Of a stretch of DNA of 64,000 nucleotides, positions 29,705 through 41,828 are shown in pieces. The position numbers and the translations under genes are program-made. The notes under the pieces are model-generated. The model was given only the letters and a program-made list of their open reading frames with translations, made no database searches and was not told where the DNA came from. The first letter of the stretch is position 1; each line of letters begins with the position of its first letter. The DNA comes from Epithemia pelagica (taxonomy: Eukaryota; Bacillariophyta; Bacillariophyceae; Surirellales; Surirellaceae), in the NCBI GenBank assembly GCA_946965045.2, contig OX337233.1, positions 682,001-746,000 on the forward strand, written 5' to 3'.

Positions 29705-32105
29705 GTGTGCCTGCTACAATTGTGTTGTCGTTGTTGTACACGTGTGATTCTTGTGATTGTGAATGTCATTTTGTGTGCTACCTTGGAATGAAAGAGTGTG
29801 TGTCCTGGAAGAGTGTTATAGGAGGGGAATATGCTACTACTAGAAACATAAAAGATAATACAAATGCTCCATCGTCTAGCCTGTAGTACGTTGTACGATG
29901 AAAGTCCGAAACTGGAACGCTTTCCATGTCAAGTTATGATAGCACAATCCTCTGGAACGAACGTTTGCGAATCATTCGCAAAACACGATTTGCGGGTAGT
30001 CGTTCGCTCCACAACAACAACAACAACAAGATCTATTTGTGCTTTCTTGGGATGGAGCAACTCCCTCTTGTGTGGGGCTCTTTCTTTGCATGTCTGGAGA
30101 AACGGTGGAACTAGTACGAGCTAGAGATCAGCGTCCCAGTATTCGCAGCTTTGTGGTAAGGAAGAGAAACACTCTAGCAGGCAGTGTTTGCGGAACGTAC
30201 CCTACCTACCCAAGTTCTCTCGTTTGCTCTTTCGATCATTCTATTATATCATGGATCTCACAGTGGAGTGACCTCTCCCCCCCCCCCCAAATACTAGGTA
30301 GGTAGAGAGGTAGGGGATAGGGATAGGGGGAAACTCGTGTATGACGCACGACCAGGGAACCAATTCCATCCTCTTCTGTCATCGTGTTGGTCTTGAGAAT
30401 CTCGTTCAATGGTACGAGTCCGTACTCGTAGAGTCTTACTCGTACTTGTACTTGTGTACTCGTACGAGTAGAAAAGAGTCATTGAGACATTCCAAGACAG
30501 AGAGTTGAACTTTTTTACTTATGCTGGTCATTGTCCCAATGGGACTACGAACGAGTACTCGTACGCACTACCATCCATCGCCAACATCGGTTCATGCAGA
30601 ATTTGGGGGTCTTCCTCTCACAAAATCTCTACATTAGGACCTCTCTCTCTCTCTCTCTCTCTCTCTTTGGGCGAGAAGCCATTATTTTGTATGGACGCTT
30701 CCGGGAATCGAAACGAGCAAAAAGTCGTGTAAATGATGGTTCCGAACCACCACGAATCGAGCTGCTCCTCGTGAGAATGTTACACACAATGCTGTATGGC
30801 TCCATCCTGGAATCCTAATCCTCCTTCTTCCATCCCAGTGGGCTCCGAATGATGGGTGGCATCCTTGAGTAGTACCGGAATGAACACCATGTTCTAGGGA
30901 GGCAACCATGCGTCCACGGAGAGGAGTGGGGAGATAGATATCTCCACATTTCCACCAGGATTCTCTCTACAAGTCCGTACTGCTTTTCTGGTGCATCCAC
31001 CCAACGTGGAAAGACCGCAACAAAACTGGACCGCCGTGAATGGAATCCATCGATGTAGGAGACACATTGGTGAGCGATTGGCTGTGATCGAAAACAACAA
31101 GGCCGTGGTGGAGGAATACATGTGATCAACAACCAGGAGGACAAGGAATCCATCGACCGCATGTGGAATGGAATGGGAACTACCTAGCTATGTACTAGGT
31201 TTGTTGGCTGGACGAACATGACATGATTGGGATTGCAATGATTCGGTAGTATCATCAACAGGAGGAAACCATGGCCCCTTTTCTATTGGACGAGGTATTC
31301 CATGGACGATCTATCTCGCGGTCCGTTGGTGCTGCGGTTCATCGTCTCGACCCATCACCTTGGAGGAGGAGATTCGCGCTCTTGTGCTCAGTCTTTCCAA
31401 GACTCCATCGGGCCGTTGGTGGGGAGTCGGACCACCATCTGGCGGCACGAGTTCGCTCGAACCCCTTCGTCGTGATCGCCGGCCGGAAACGAATCCGACA
31501 TGACTCGCAGATGTCGTCTTCTCTGGTATTCCTTAGGTTCGTCGGCTTGCCCGGCGCGGTACTGTTGGAGGGAGACTCTCGTCCACCTTGAACGTTTCGG
31601 ATTGGTCGGGACCTGACGTTGCAACGTCACCAGCTGTCACCCAAACACCTTTGTGTCGGTTTCTTACAAGAGTGTTCTTTGTAATAAGTATAATCCGTCT
31701 TGTTGGCTGAGGTCAGCTCCATCCGGTACTTGGATCTGCGCCACGTGGTGGAATGGACCAATGGGACGGGGGGTGGAACCATTGCCTCCAAGCGTTGGGG
31801 TGTTGGGGAACAAGGAAGATAGAGTATAGATATAAACTATACAACTATAGTGTTTTTTGTACTGTTCGGGTGCAACGTAGACCCCATGGCGTATTGTATG
31901 GTACGAGTGCGTGTGTGTGTGTTTGCACCAAAGCTACTACAACATTATGGCAGGTTTTACGATTGGCCCCACAAATTGGTTCCAACAAATTGATTGGTTT
32001 GATACCATTGCTCTCTTCTTGCAGTAGTATCCAGAGCAAAGAGCCTCTTTTTTGGATCATTGTATTGTCCCCATTCGTCGCTGAAAGCAACCAACGAGTG
32101 ACACC
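29705..32105. other. long gene-poor region
   Basis: No open frame with recognisable domains. It contains GTACTCGTACGAG-type short palindromes (30411-30471, again about 30555-30566), a C10 run near 30284 and (CT)n at 30639-30666. A 106-codon frame at 31271-31591 (+) has an ATG after AGGAGGAAACC but no support beyond its length. It is not called. Confidence 0.45.
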
Positions 32106-32924
32106 ATGGACTACATTACCAATACAATCTTGTCGTCTTCCGGCATGGAGGCTCCCTTTTGGATCAAGGCCCGGCACCAAGTCATGAAACAACGACTTGT
32201 CCAAGGCTCATCCAAGCACTGGAAGAATGAAGTGCAGGTTCTGCCCGCACTGCGAAACAGAACGACCAGCAATGAGTCATCCTCTTGTTTGTTGGACATT
32301 CCTCCCATTTCGTCCTTGGTCTTGGAGGATTTGCCCCCCTCGCCACGCTCGCCTCGAAAACGAGTGGTGAAGGACCGTACGGACGATCACACGTTGGAAA
32401 CGGTCAATTCGGACGAGGATGAATCCTCCCTTTCCTTTTCCAGTTCCTCCAACAATTTGTCGGTATCCTTTGCCGAACCCTTGGTCACGGCCGTGTGGTA
32501 TCGTCCCATGGTGGAAACGTTGGAGGAGAAGGACTCGTTGTTTTATGGGGAGGAGGATTATCACGCCTTTCGGCAAGACTTTTGCCGTGTCCAACGCGCC
32601 TTTTGGAGACGACGGCAACGACAGCAATTGCAGTCGCAACCACAGCAGCAACAACGGCGCGTGCAGTTTCCGCGCGACAGTGTCGTGACCCAGGTGCACG
32701 AATACACTGTGCCGTCACCACACAACAAGCACGACTTGTTTTATTCCGAACAAGATTTGGAGCGGTACGTAAAACACAATGAGAGTTTGTAGAACTTTCG
32801 TCATTAAGAGTCCTGACATGTCTTTTTCTTGGTTCGTTTCAGATTTTTGGACGACTTTGTCACTTCCTTGAACGGAGTGTTGGTTGTTTCCGAACCCGCA
32901 CAACCACAATCCTCGACTGCCTAG
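32106..32924 (+). CDS. small diatom-type V-S-F / L-F-Y motif protein, two exons
   Basis: Exon 1 is 32106-32764 and exon 2 is 32843-32924: donor GTACGT, acceptor GTTTCAG, 78-nt intron, frame kept, about 246 aa. Two similar blocks occur: V-S-F-A-E-P-L-V-T-A-V...D-S-L-F-Y-G-E-E-D-Y-H-A-F-R, and V-Q-F-P-R-D-S-V-V-T-Q-V...H-D-L-F-Y-S-E-Q-D-L-E-R. This looks like an internal duplication. The second block is completed only by exon 2 (R-F-L-D-D-F-V), which supports the splice. A Gln/Arg-rich linker separates them. I recall such V-x-F/L-F-Y blocks as common in diatoms without assigned function. Confidence 0.75.
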
Positions 32925-33169
32925 CCAGGGATTGTGGTTTGGGGCTGGAGCGCCGGGAGGCTGCGCCGCCACCAATTTTGAACCCACTTATTGTTGCTAT
33001 CTCCTCATGCGTGTGAATACGCATTCTCACTCGTGTGTCTGTCCTGTCCCATTAGTATAGTAGAGTATGAAACAATAACTTAACGCGCTAATACTATCAT
33101 TGTTTCCCTCGAACTACTGCTGTCATTGATGGATCCACCATGCATTTTGTACTAGATCTCAATAGTTAT

Positions 33170-33576
33170 GAGAAACAGTTAGGTCGTTGGCATCCTACCT
33201 CTCTATCTAAGAGCTACATAGGTACAGATAGTGTGCCTAGAAAAGCATGCGGACAAGACAGTATTGGCGGCACGCGTTTGTTGGAGCGCTACAACCTGCC
33301 GAGCTTTTGTGGCATTTGCCATGGTGACGAAACGCCCAAGAAGTTCATTGTACTACTCCTAGAATGAACCTTTTGTACCTACTAGATTTACTGAAGAAAT
33401 AAGCTATTAGTAGAGTGACGGAAATCCTAGCAACCAATAGAACCTACTCCATAAAAGACGGTATATATCCAGCAAGGAAAGAACATTGGAAACTCGCATC
33501 CAGTGATGGTGGTAATGGTAACAAAGAACTGACCAAATCCTGTTCAGCAGCAGAAAGAGACAAACACATTCTCGTG
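33170..33576 (-). repeat. nuclease-kinase family 3' flank, copy 3
   Basis: On the minus strand this matches the flank downstream of copy 1 (21773-22070): CCACCATCACTGGATGC, GAGTTTCCAATGTTCTTTCC, TTATTTCTTCAG and AGGTTCATTCTAG in the same order. It shows that the duplicated unit includes about 300-400 bp of 3' flank. Confidence 0.7.
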
Positions 33577-35579
33577 CTAAATCTTTGTCGGATTACCGAA
33601 TTTCCGCCGCTGTTTAGGAGTCGATTTACCTCCTGGAGCGCTTCGCTTCGTTGGACTGGCCCGCGAAAGATTTGCCTCAACCCGCGTTCCATCCAGGGTC
33701 TCCCTCAGGTGGCGCATTTGTTGTTCCACAATCTTCGACCGGTCATGGCCATCTGGTATTAGTTCCAGAGAAGCTAAGTCTGATAGAAAGAGCTTTCCAT
33801 TTTGATCCTTCAAAACATGGCGCCAACGCAAGTCCGTTTTTTTGTAGGCAAGCCCTTTCTTGCTAAACTTGATAAGGTCGCGCTCAATGGACTTTAACGA
33901 TGTGCTTCGGTCTTCCATGGGGATCCGAGTTCCATATGGCATGAGTAAACATGGAAACCCTCCCAATTCCACTTCTCGAGCCCCTCGATCGCCATACAAG
34001 TCCTTCCAGAACTTCAACTCCTCATCACGATCCTTCCTCGCCGCTGCTATTCGGCTTTTATTTTCCTTTTCTCGGTCATCAGGTGTCGCCAAGCGCGATG
34101 GCTTAAAGTGGTAAAACTTGACAGCAGCAGGCAGCCCCCAAGAGCTAACAACCAATCGTACTTCGCCTTGCTTTCCCCTACCAACGGCATCGAGTACGTA
34201 AAAGTTTTTGGCTTTTTTGCCAGGATGTCCTTTTTTCACAAGGAAGTTTTTTTCTGTCCTTGAAAACCCAAGGCGGTCTGGCGTGGTGTAAGCGAACAGA
34301 CGGCTTCCGATGTTATCGCCTTCCTTGACTTCTGTGATCATGTCAGAAGAGTCTTGTTGGTCGTTGTCCAACATTGCTGTCGTCAATGCCAGCAACAGCA
34401 TGCGAAAGACATTGCCGCCCTTTACAGTCTCGCTCCCATACAAAAAAGCCTTGAACATCTTTCCTTTTACTTCCACGCCGAACGAACCAGCTGGATCGTC
34501 GTAATTAAACTCTTTGTTTTTTTTCGATGCTCTCTGTCGCTGGGGATCTGGACTTGTTGTTGACTGTTTCTTGTTGTCAGTTTGTTTCGCTTGCCACGTT
34601 CTCACCATTGTCCTGTTGAGCTCTTTTTTCGCATCTTCAAACTTGTGCGTATCAAAGGGGTCCAAGGAGACCAGTCGTAGCTCATTGAAAGTACAAATGG
34701 CACCCATTGGATAGGGTACGCCCATTTGTTTCATTGACATCAAATACAACCAGATCTGGCCAGCCACCAAGGGGTGTTGAAATACATTTTCCGCTTTTCC
34801 CGGTCGATTCGGAGATTTAACCTCAATGACAAAGACTATAAGACTGTTTTTGAGGATGAGAACAATGTCAGGAGTCACGCCATAAAATGAAAACTCCAAG
34901 GACGACTCAAGAAATCCATCACAGCCCATACATGCAATGGCATCCATCACCAGCGAATGAACATGAAGTTGAACTTCGATTTCATTGTTATACTTGAGTG
35001 GAAAGTGTTGGGGATTGAAACGACTTGGAATGAGGGCACGTTCTTCACCTTCCTTTGGGATGAAATAAGTTGGTACGACCATGTCGTCGTCGTTCAACAG
35101 ATTATCAAAGGAAAATTTTTACTGATGTATTGCGCTTCCTGCGAACCCATTCCCTTCAAGCGGTGACCTTCAATGCTTGGGTGAACACTGCTGTTCAAAG
35201 ACAACTCTGGCAATCTTGCGGCACCGTTGCGAAAATGCACATCTTTAATAAATGCCCCATATCTCTTGTCGTTGTTATCTTGCCTCAAATTCTTGTTCTC
35301 TTGCCTCAAATTCTTGTTATCTTGCCTCAAATTCTTGTTATCTTGCCTCAAATTCTTGTTATCTTGCCTCAACGCAGCTGTCTCTTGCTCCGCTGCAACT
35401 TTCCCTTGCTCCTCCGCAGTTTTCCAAGCCTGTTTTTCCTTTTCCGAAACTTCATAGGCCTCACGAAAGCGACCGGCATCTGCCAATGCATCGGAAAGCT
35501 CGGAGAGTGCTTCTCGACTCAACTTGTCGTTGCGAGCCTTCTCAAGCCGTGCTTCCAGTGACTCCTGCTGTTCCGCCAT
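33577..35579 (-). pseudogene. coiled-coil / PD-(D/E)XK nuclease / kinase-like fusion, copy 3 (one frame break)
   Basis: The conserved start ATG is 35579 (M-A-E-Q-Q-E-S). The N-terminal frame stops at about 35094 and the rest continues in another frame from the N-D-D-D-M-V-V block. Compared with copy 1, one base is missing in the run near 35110-35125. The coiled coil is made of L-R-Q-D-N-K-N heptads. The nuclease motif is T-P-D-I-V then V-I-E-V-K-S, a canonical PD...ExK unlike copies 1 and 2. The kinase-like end has A-A-V-K-F-Y, L-L-M-P-Y-G, W-R-H-V and F-L-S-D-L. It may be an otherwise intact gene with an assembly error, or a recent pseudogene. Confidence 0.65.
35273..35372 (-). repeat. 21-bp minisatellite coding for coiled-coil heptads
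   Basis: About four and a half direct repeats of 21 bp (plus strand TTGCCTCAAATTCTTGTTATC), each coding one L-R-Q-D-N-K-N heptad of copy 3. Confidence 0.9.
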
Positions 35580-35892
35580 GATTCCTTCTGGGTGTGTTTG
35601 CTGTTTGCTTGTTGTGTGCAATTACCTTTTGTGCTGTCTTCGAGTCTCGGGCTCTCGGGCCGTGGTTTGGTTTGTTCGTCTCTCGAATGATACGTCGATG
35701 GAATGCAATTCGTAACAGAGCATACAAGGAATGATGAGAATGGACTGATGGGAGAGGATTTGCGATTTGCCATGTCGGAGGTGTCAAACGAAAAACGAGC
35801 CGGGAATCGGGAATGGATCGTGTACATCTCGAACTCGATCAAGTATAAACCGGTTTGCACCACAAGATCATACAACCCGAACAAAAAACTTC

Positions 35893-36243
35893 ATAGGAGT
35901 AATTCATAACGTCATTCCAAACTGCTCATACGAGCACTCCAGTAGAAAAGGCTCGTTCGAGTCATATGATGATGGTTGGGCAGGTTACACTAATATAAAT
36001 GAAGCGTGAAGGGTGAGCCCATACTCACAAGTTACAGGGTTGGAGGCATGACTCAACATTAAAATAATCATCGCTGAGTATAAGCTCTATATACTTAACC
36101 GTTTGATCAACGCTCATTTTTAACCATTTGTACTTCTTATTTGATAGTACTTCCGATTTTGGTACAGCTGGTCATTCTGGATTTTCCCACCCCACACCCC
36201 AAGACTAACGTCCTACCCATCCCGTTCATACTGAATTCAGACG
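35893..36243 (-). repeat. interspersed repeat, copy 1 (inverted relative to 53786-54152)
   Basis: Reverse complement shares long blocks with 53786-54152: CGTCTGA(A/G)TTCAGTATGAACGG, GACCAGCTGTACC, AAACGGTTAA(A/G)TATAT, TATTTTAATG and CAACC...GTAA. It sits inside the divergent spacer of unit 3 and explains why that spacer is 783 bp rather than about 460. It is probably a non-autonomous mobile element; its ends are not exactly defined. Confidence 0.7.
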
Positions 36244-36293
36244 AATTGGTTCCCCAAGAAAACGAGCGGACACGAAACACGAACGATCCGTCG

Positions 36294-36351
<58 letters not shown>
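36294..36351. repeat. (TCA)n microsatellite
   Basis: About 19 TCA units. It corresponds in position to the shorter GAC/GAT-rich runs in the spacers of units 1 and 2. Confidence 0.9.
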
Positions 36352-36352
<1 letters not shown>

Positions 36353-36362
36353 TTTGTTGGAA

Positions 36363-37520
36363 TGCGTCAATTTTGGTTGAGGACAAAAAGAACCAATCCT
36401 TGAATCGACAGCAACAACAAGACGATCCCACGACCTTAACAGGACGACTCCAACCGTTGATAGTATCCTTCGGGAATGGCCGTCGCAGGCCTTGTGTGTC
36501 ATGGAACCGCCCTAGTGGACCTCACAGTGCCACCCACTTGGACCAAGCAAGATTGACGAGGAATGGTTTGTGCCGTGCACGGCTTGGACGGGTCCCTTTG
36601 TTTGGTACTGCCACTGACCGTGACACACGGATAGGAGCTCTCGTGCCTTTTGCGCAGCAGTGTCCTCAGTCTCCTTTCTTTATGCCACGACCACGGCCGT
36701 TTCAGCAGAGAACCAACGGAAACTGGCAATTGCCATTGGATCTTGTTGTTCTAGAACACTACTTGCGCGCGCGCATCAACCACCACCACCACTCACCGCA
36801 GCAGCATCCTCCCAGGATCCACAGCGGTCGTCGTCATGGTCTTTTTGTTGGTGGGACTTGTGCCAATGCATGTGCCACTCTCATCCCGTCGTGCCCCAAG
36901 ACAAGAATGACAATGACAAGGACGACCGCAAGACCACAACCAAAAAAGCAACCAAACGACCACAAGACCACAACCAAAACAGCAACCAAAACGAGACGAT
37001 GCACGACCAAGCAACAACAACAATACGAAACAAACTCGCGCCAAAGCCAGTACAAGAAGCAGCAACAAGAACCGAACCAGCACGGAATGGACGTCCACAA
37101 AACATGGTTCTACCTAGAAGTACGACTTCTTCTACCGCATCTACACAAAGAAGAACCCCCCATCACAGCAACAGCAAAAACGACAACAACAAGTGTTGGG
37201 TAACTTGTGCCAGCACATGGATATCTGGAATCTGGACAAACTTGTTCTCTCCAGCATTACCCAGGACCAATGGTCGTTTTCGGATGCTCAGCAATTATAG
37301 GAACCACAAGAAGATGTCACAGCGCAACTGTGCAGGACAAGGTAATGAACTGCTGGTGCAACGTTTGGTGGCTTGGTGTTGTCCCAGCCATGACACTGAC
37401 AATGACACCAACAACACTGTGAGATTGGACATTAGAGATGGTCCATACCTTGGTCCATGTGCAAAATGATCAAGGAAAAACGGCTCTACAGGTGGCACCG
37501 CCGTCCTTGAAACATTCTCA
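36363..37520 (+). pseudogene. LRR/ankyrin gene remnant, unit 3
   Basis: Starts at the conserved ATG-CGT-CAA (36363). Homology to the intact gene at 15056-19245 passes through the LRR start, then parts of the ankyrin region (L-P-L-D-L-V-V-L-E-H-Y, H-P-V-V-P-Q-D). It continues in the V-L-G-N-L region and ends in G-K-T-A-L-Q-V-A-P-P-S-L-K-H. Frame changes several times and large parts are missing. It is head-to-head with copy 3 and runs tail-to-tail into the copy 4 remnant at about 37530. Confidence 0.75.
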
Positions 37521-37534
37521 GTAAAAAACCAAAT

Positions 37535-38165
37535 GATATCGGAAACTCGCTGTTGCATCCGGTGATGGTGGTACTGTAAACATATAGAGCTGACCAAATC
37601 CGATGTAGCAGCAGAAAGAGACAAGCACACTCTCGTTCTATCCACCTTGAGGCGTTGCAGTTCTTGTTGCACAGTGTCCGAGCAGTCCTCTCCATCTGGT
37701 ATTCGCCTAGGTCCGATAAAAAGAGCTTTCCATTTAGATCCTTGAACACATGGTTCCAACTAAAGTCCGTTTCTGGGTAGGCAAACCCTTTCTGGCGAAA
37801 CCTGATAAGTTCGCTCTCCATGGACTTGAACGATGCCCCGTGGAATTTTTCGAGCGCCTGGATCGTGATAGACGATATTCCACAAGTCCCATTCCTTGTC
37901 CCGAGCCTTGGTCACCGCTTCGTTTCGGCTTTTGATTCTCCGCCTCTTGGTCATTGCCAGTGACCAAACGCAATGGCGGAAAGCGGTAAACCTTGGTGGC
38001 CACAGGCATTCCTGCCGTGCTCCCAATCAATCGTACTTTTCCTGGCGTTCCTGGACCAAAGCGATGGAGTATGACAAAGTGTTTGGCTGTGGGAACATGT
38101 TCTGCTTGTACAAGGAGGAGTTCTTGGCGGGTGTCGTGGCAAACCCCAGGCGGTCTGGCTAGGAC
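37535..38165 (-). pseudogene. nuclease-kinase family remnant, copy 4 (C-terminal part only)
   Basis: In three minus-strand frames in succession it matches the kinase-like end: V-Q-A-E-H...G-K-V-R-L-I-G-S-T-A-G-M-P, then A-R-D-K-E-W-D-L-W, then F-R-Q-K-G-F-A-Y-P-E-T-D and K-L-F-L-S-D-L-G. At least two frameshifts are present. The family 3' flank (GGATGCAACAGCGAGTTTCCGATATC) follows and joins the LRR/ankyrin remnant. Confidence 0.75.
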
Positions 38166-39343
38166 TATACTGTTGGATGGATCCGTGGATTTCCTGTTTG
38201 GTTTGTTTGTTTGTTTCTTGGCCCCATCTACGACACCTGTTTGACACACACACACACACGCACAACGGCAAAGGGGGACAGACGCTACCCAAACTGTCAT
38301 GGCCGTTCTGCTGGACTTGCGAGCAGTGTCATTTCACAAGAGTCTCGGGTACCGACACTATCTCCAAGTCTAGTAGGGAGACTGTGGTGCCAATGCTCCC
38401 CAGCCCATCAGCCTCGATGGACTTGGATAGTGTCGGGACCCGACTTGAACGACACCTTGGCCAAGTGGTGGGCGCCACACCACCAATGCTCGGGCCAACG
38501 CTGCCCCATACGAACGACTGTTTCTGGATTCGTTCCTACCACCATTCCTCCGTTCACACTCATGTATCAAACGCCGGGTCCGAGAGAAATTGGAACCCAT
38601 AGGATTGCTGGAGAGAGCACGGGGTTTTCGTCCGCGGTGGTGGTTCTTCCATTCCCGGCCGCTCGAATCCAAGTGCCCTACACACTAGCCACTACTACTA
38701 TTGTAGGACTGTCGGGACGCCACGAGCGCGTTCTTGGAAACAGTGAGCCTGGCTGTGCATCATCCATGGACTCGCGCGACTTTTAGGAGCCTCTTGAATC
38801 GTCTATTGCAATGGCGAACTGGGCACAAACCATTCTCTGTTGGTGCCCAGTTCTCAATTTCCAAAGTCGATCCAAAAGATCATCATGACACTCTCAGGAG
38901 AGAACCATGGGTCCGTTTTCTTCTTCCTCTTCCCTGAGACGTACCTCTACATTAGGTGTGTCAGAAGATCCGAGGACGACGACAGCTCATGGCGTTGGCT
39001 GCATTTCACGGCGCCCAAAACAGCCACCCGGATGTGAGGCCTCATGTTTCCATTCTCGTGTGGAACGTTCGTTCGCGGTTTCGTCGCTTTGAATCCTTGC
39101 GCTTCTGGGTCTCGCGTTATTCGATGTCTGTCCATCGCATATTCTATTCCTTCAACGGCAACGGAAGCCGGAAGGAGCATTCGCTAAGCTCCGCTACCAA
39201 CTTTTAACTTTTAGCCTCCTGGTGACCACGCCCTATCGCTTCTAAGTTCCTTGACTTTTTTGTTTGTCTATCTTTAATACTCAATATGAATGCTCGTTTG
39301 TATGTTGCACCGACTTACGACTCCGACATGGAATAGGATGGAA
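38166..39343. other. intergenic region without supported gene
   Basis: A (CA)n run lies at about 38243-38263. Open frames on both strands are short and lack domains. I see nothing else. Confidence 0.4.
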
Positions 39344-40713
39344 CCCTCGGTATCAGTGTCCACTGCTTAGCTGTTTTTTGTCTGTGCCACCTTCACAGGT
39401 TCCCAAGTGGACACAGCCAGCATTTTATGTTTTTCGTCTGTCTGTCTACCCAATAAAATTCCTCAGGGTTGGAGCAAGGCCAGCGTGCATGTGACAGTTG
39501 ACGGTTGGTGGTTGTCCTCTGGTCACCACGATTCAAATTTTTTGGGCGACCCTCCCGTCCTCGTCTGTCACAAAACACCAAAAACCGAGCCAAATGGTTG
39601 ACCATGACGTGAGGTGAGAACAATGGATGCAACATGCTGGGCTGAACCTGAACTGCTTCTCACTTCTCACTACTGTGGCTTATTTCTAATCTTCTTGTTT
39701 CTTTTTCTTTCTTCTCACTCATCACTGCTGCACTCTTTCCTCTTGTTCATGCATGATCCTTTGGCTTGTCTCTTGTTGAACGAGTAGACTAGGAACAAGC
39801 CGCTTGATGTCAACTGGAGTATCTTACCCGTCTCATTTGTTGATGTAGGAGTAATTGTTTTGTTGTTTGATTGTTGGTTGGTTGCTTTCATGTCTTCTGT
39901 AGGATAGATGATTCACTATCGTCAATCGTCATAGGTCGTAGCATCATCTCATTTCTCAATGACCGAACACTTTGCTGTTTTTGCTTCAAATAGATGGGAA
40001 GCCCTCTTGCTCTTGCCACACCCTACTTTCCATGTCTATCAGTTCATAGAGTCAAAAGTTGTAGCTGTAGCGTGTGAGAGCTGCTTGTGTTCATGGTGAA
40101 ACTGAGAGTCATTGCCATGCTCAAAACAGAAAAGAGATCTGCAACGAATTCAGAATGCACTGAACTCTACGAATGAATAGCACTTGAGTTCTATTTCTAC
40201 TCCTAGTATATAAAGAAAACAATGTCTGCAGTCTGTTTATGAATCGAATGAAAGTTATCAAAAATCCGTCATTTCGACATGTAGTGTAGAATGGCACGTA
40301 ATGAGCTACCCAGAGACACAACAGATGATCGCCTCTCTTCCCATGAGCAGAGCAAACAAAAGTGACAAGTGTCAGTGATCAGTGAGCATGAGCTATGTAA
40401 TTGTCATGGCAATTGGCAACGGATCACACTCACCTGGAATGCCATTCGTACGATGTGCTTCGGCAACAAGAGAAAAGAATTGTGTGCTTGTCATTATGAA
40501 TTATGGAGCAACCAGCAGTTATCCACGCACGGCCGCTTGCTGGGCATGCGTCTGTTTCAAACTGTGAAAACTCCAGCTGGGTATGCGTGCCAATTTGCCA
40601 TTTGATCATTTCTATTTGTCTCAAAAGCAAAAAATGCTGTCTGTGTCCACCTGGGAACCTAAAATGATGGCACAGACAAAAAACAGCTAAGCAGTGGACA
40701 CTGATACCGAGGG
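39344..40713. mobile_element. putative non-autonomous DNA element with about 85-bp inverted ends
   Basis: The left end 39344-39430 (CCCTCGGTATCAGTGTCCAC, then TGCTTAGCTG and a T6 run) is matched in reverse complement by 40628-40713 with few differences, mainly in the middle. The 1.2 kb between has no coding frame with recognisable domains. I could not see a clear target-site duplication, so exact ends and class are open. Confidence 0.6.
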
Positions 40714-41087
40714 CTTCGAAGCTCGAACCGCAAGCAAAAAGTGAGGGAGCGACTGGCTTGCTCGCGAAACAATTAACAAACCATTGCTTCTCACGGAGCA
40801 AAATTTCGCAGCGCAATCGTGCCAGAATACCGGACGGAGCAATGCTTCGCGGAGACTTCAACACAGCCTATCTAACTCAGAACAGCACAAACTGCACAGA
40901 GAATCCCACTTTCGTGCTTTCTGCTTTCCTCTCGTCTCCTTCCTCTTGCCGGGTTGTCTGGAGTCTGGATTGAAACGAATGCTCACAAAACCGAAGCAAT
41001 CGACGTTTGGTGCAAGAGGCAACAAACTCCTGCACACACACGCTCCACCCTAGAAGAAGACCAACCATCCAAGTAACTACTAGTACA

Positions 41088-41828
41088 ATGGGCTTGACCA
41101 TTTATCATTCGACCGTCGTGGCTTGTCGAGGGTACATTTGCAGTGGACATGTCTTGGTCAATCATGAACGACAACAACGCAAAATTCCCAAATTGCAACG
41201 ATCCGAAGCCTTGGATCTCGTCGCTCGCCAAGAGGCGGAACAAATTGCTCAATCCTACTCCTCCTCTTCCAAGACATGTAGCAGCAGCAGCACGGACGAC
41301 CAGACGACAAGTACTTCCACAAACCACGACAGCCGCACAGGTCAAGTCGAGGCCTCTTTGGTGACCTTGGCACACAAGAGTGCCTACGATGAAATGGTGG
41401 CATCCATCCAACAACAAAATTCTGCTGCGTCGGGAAACCGACCACAAGTGTCAGTGGCCGAAAATGTCGTTGTGGGGGATCCATCCACCAGCACTTGTGT
41501 TCAGCAATTGCATGTGACCGCCATGAAGGAATCCATGAAACCCAATTGCAGTGACATTCATAAAGAATTCCGTCTCAACATTCTCTCCACGTCCTTTACC
41601 GAACTCGGAGTGGGTACCGCCAAGGCGGCCGATGGCTCACTCTGTTTGGTCCACATCTTTCGAGGCACCACCAATGACCATTTGGACGACAGAACTGTTC
41701 CAAACACAAACTACCTCTCCAACAACCAAGAGGCAGAGCCTGAACAACGGTTTACCCTCTCCAGATCGACATCTACAAGAAGAACAATAGCAACAGAACC
41801 AACCATGTCCGATGCACGGCAAGAGTAA
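41088..41828 (+). CDS. CAP/SCP-domain (YkwD-like) protein
   Basis: 246 aa from ATG 41088. Recognisable blocks in order: V-L-V-N-H-E-R-Q-Q-R-K-I-P-K-L-Q-R-S (the 'lvN.eR...gl..L' start of bacterial-type CAP domains), L-V-A-R-Q-E-A-E-Q-I-A, E-N-V-V-V-G, then L-N-I-L-S-T-S-F-T-E-L-G-V-G and C-L-V-H-I-F-R-G. These match the domain's four-block pattern. A Ser/Thr-rich insert sits after the first helix. CAP proteins are usually secreted. No clear signal peptide is seen at this start, so an upstream exon is possible. The catalase-like copy A lies convergent downstream. Confidence 0.65.
   Translation: MGLTIYHSTVVACRGYICSGHVLVNHERQQRKIPKLQRSEALDLVARQEAEQIAQSYSSSSKTCSSSSTDDQTTSTSTNHDSRTGQVEASLVTLAHKSAYDEMVASIQQQNSAASGNRPQVSVAENVVVGDPSTSTCVQQLHVTAMKESMKPNCSDIHKEFRLNILSTSFTELGVGTAKAADGSLCLVHIFRGTTNDHLDDRTVPNTNYLSNNQEAEPEQRFTLSRSTSTRRTIATEPTMSDARQE

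Noticed and set aside
36137-36502. Minus-strand frame with a long Asp run
   Set aside because: The Asp run is only the reverse reading of (TCA)n; the surrounding DNA is spacer and LRR remnant.
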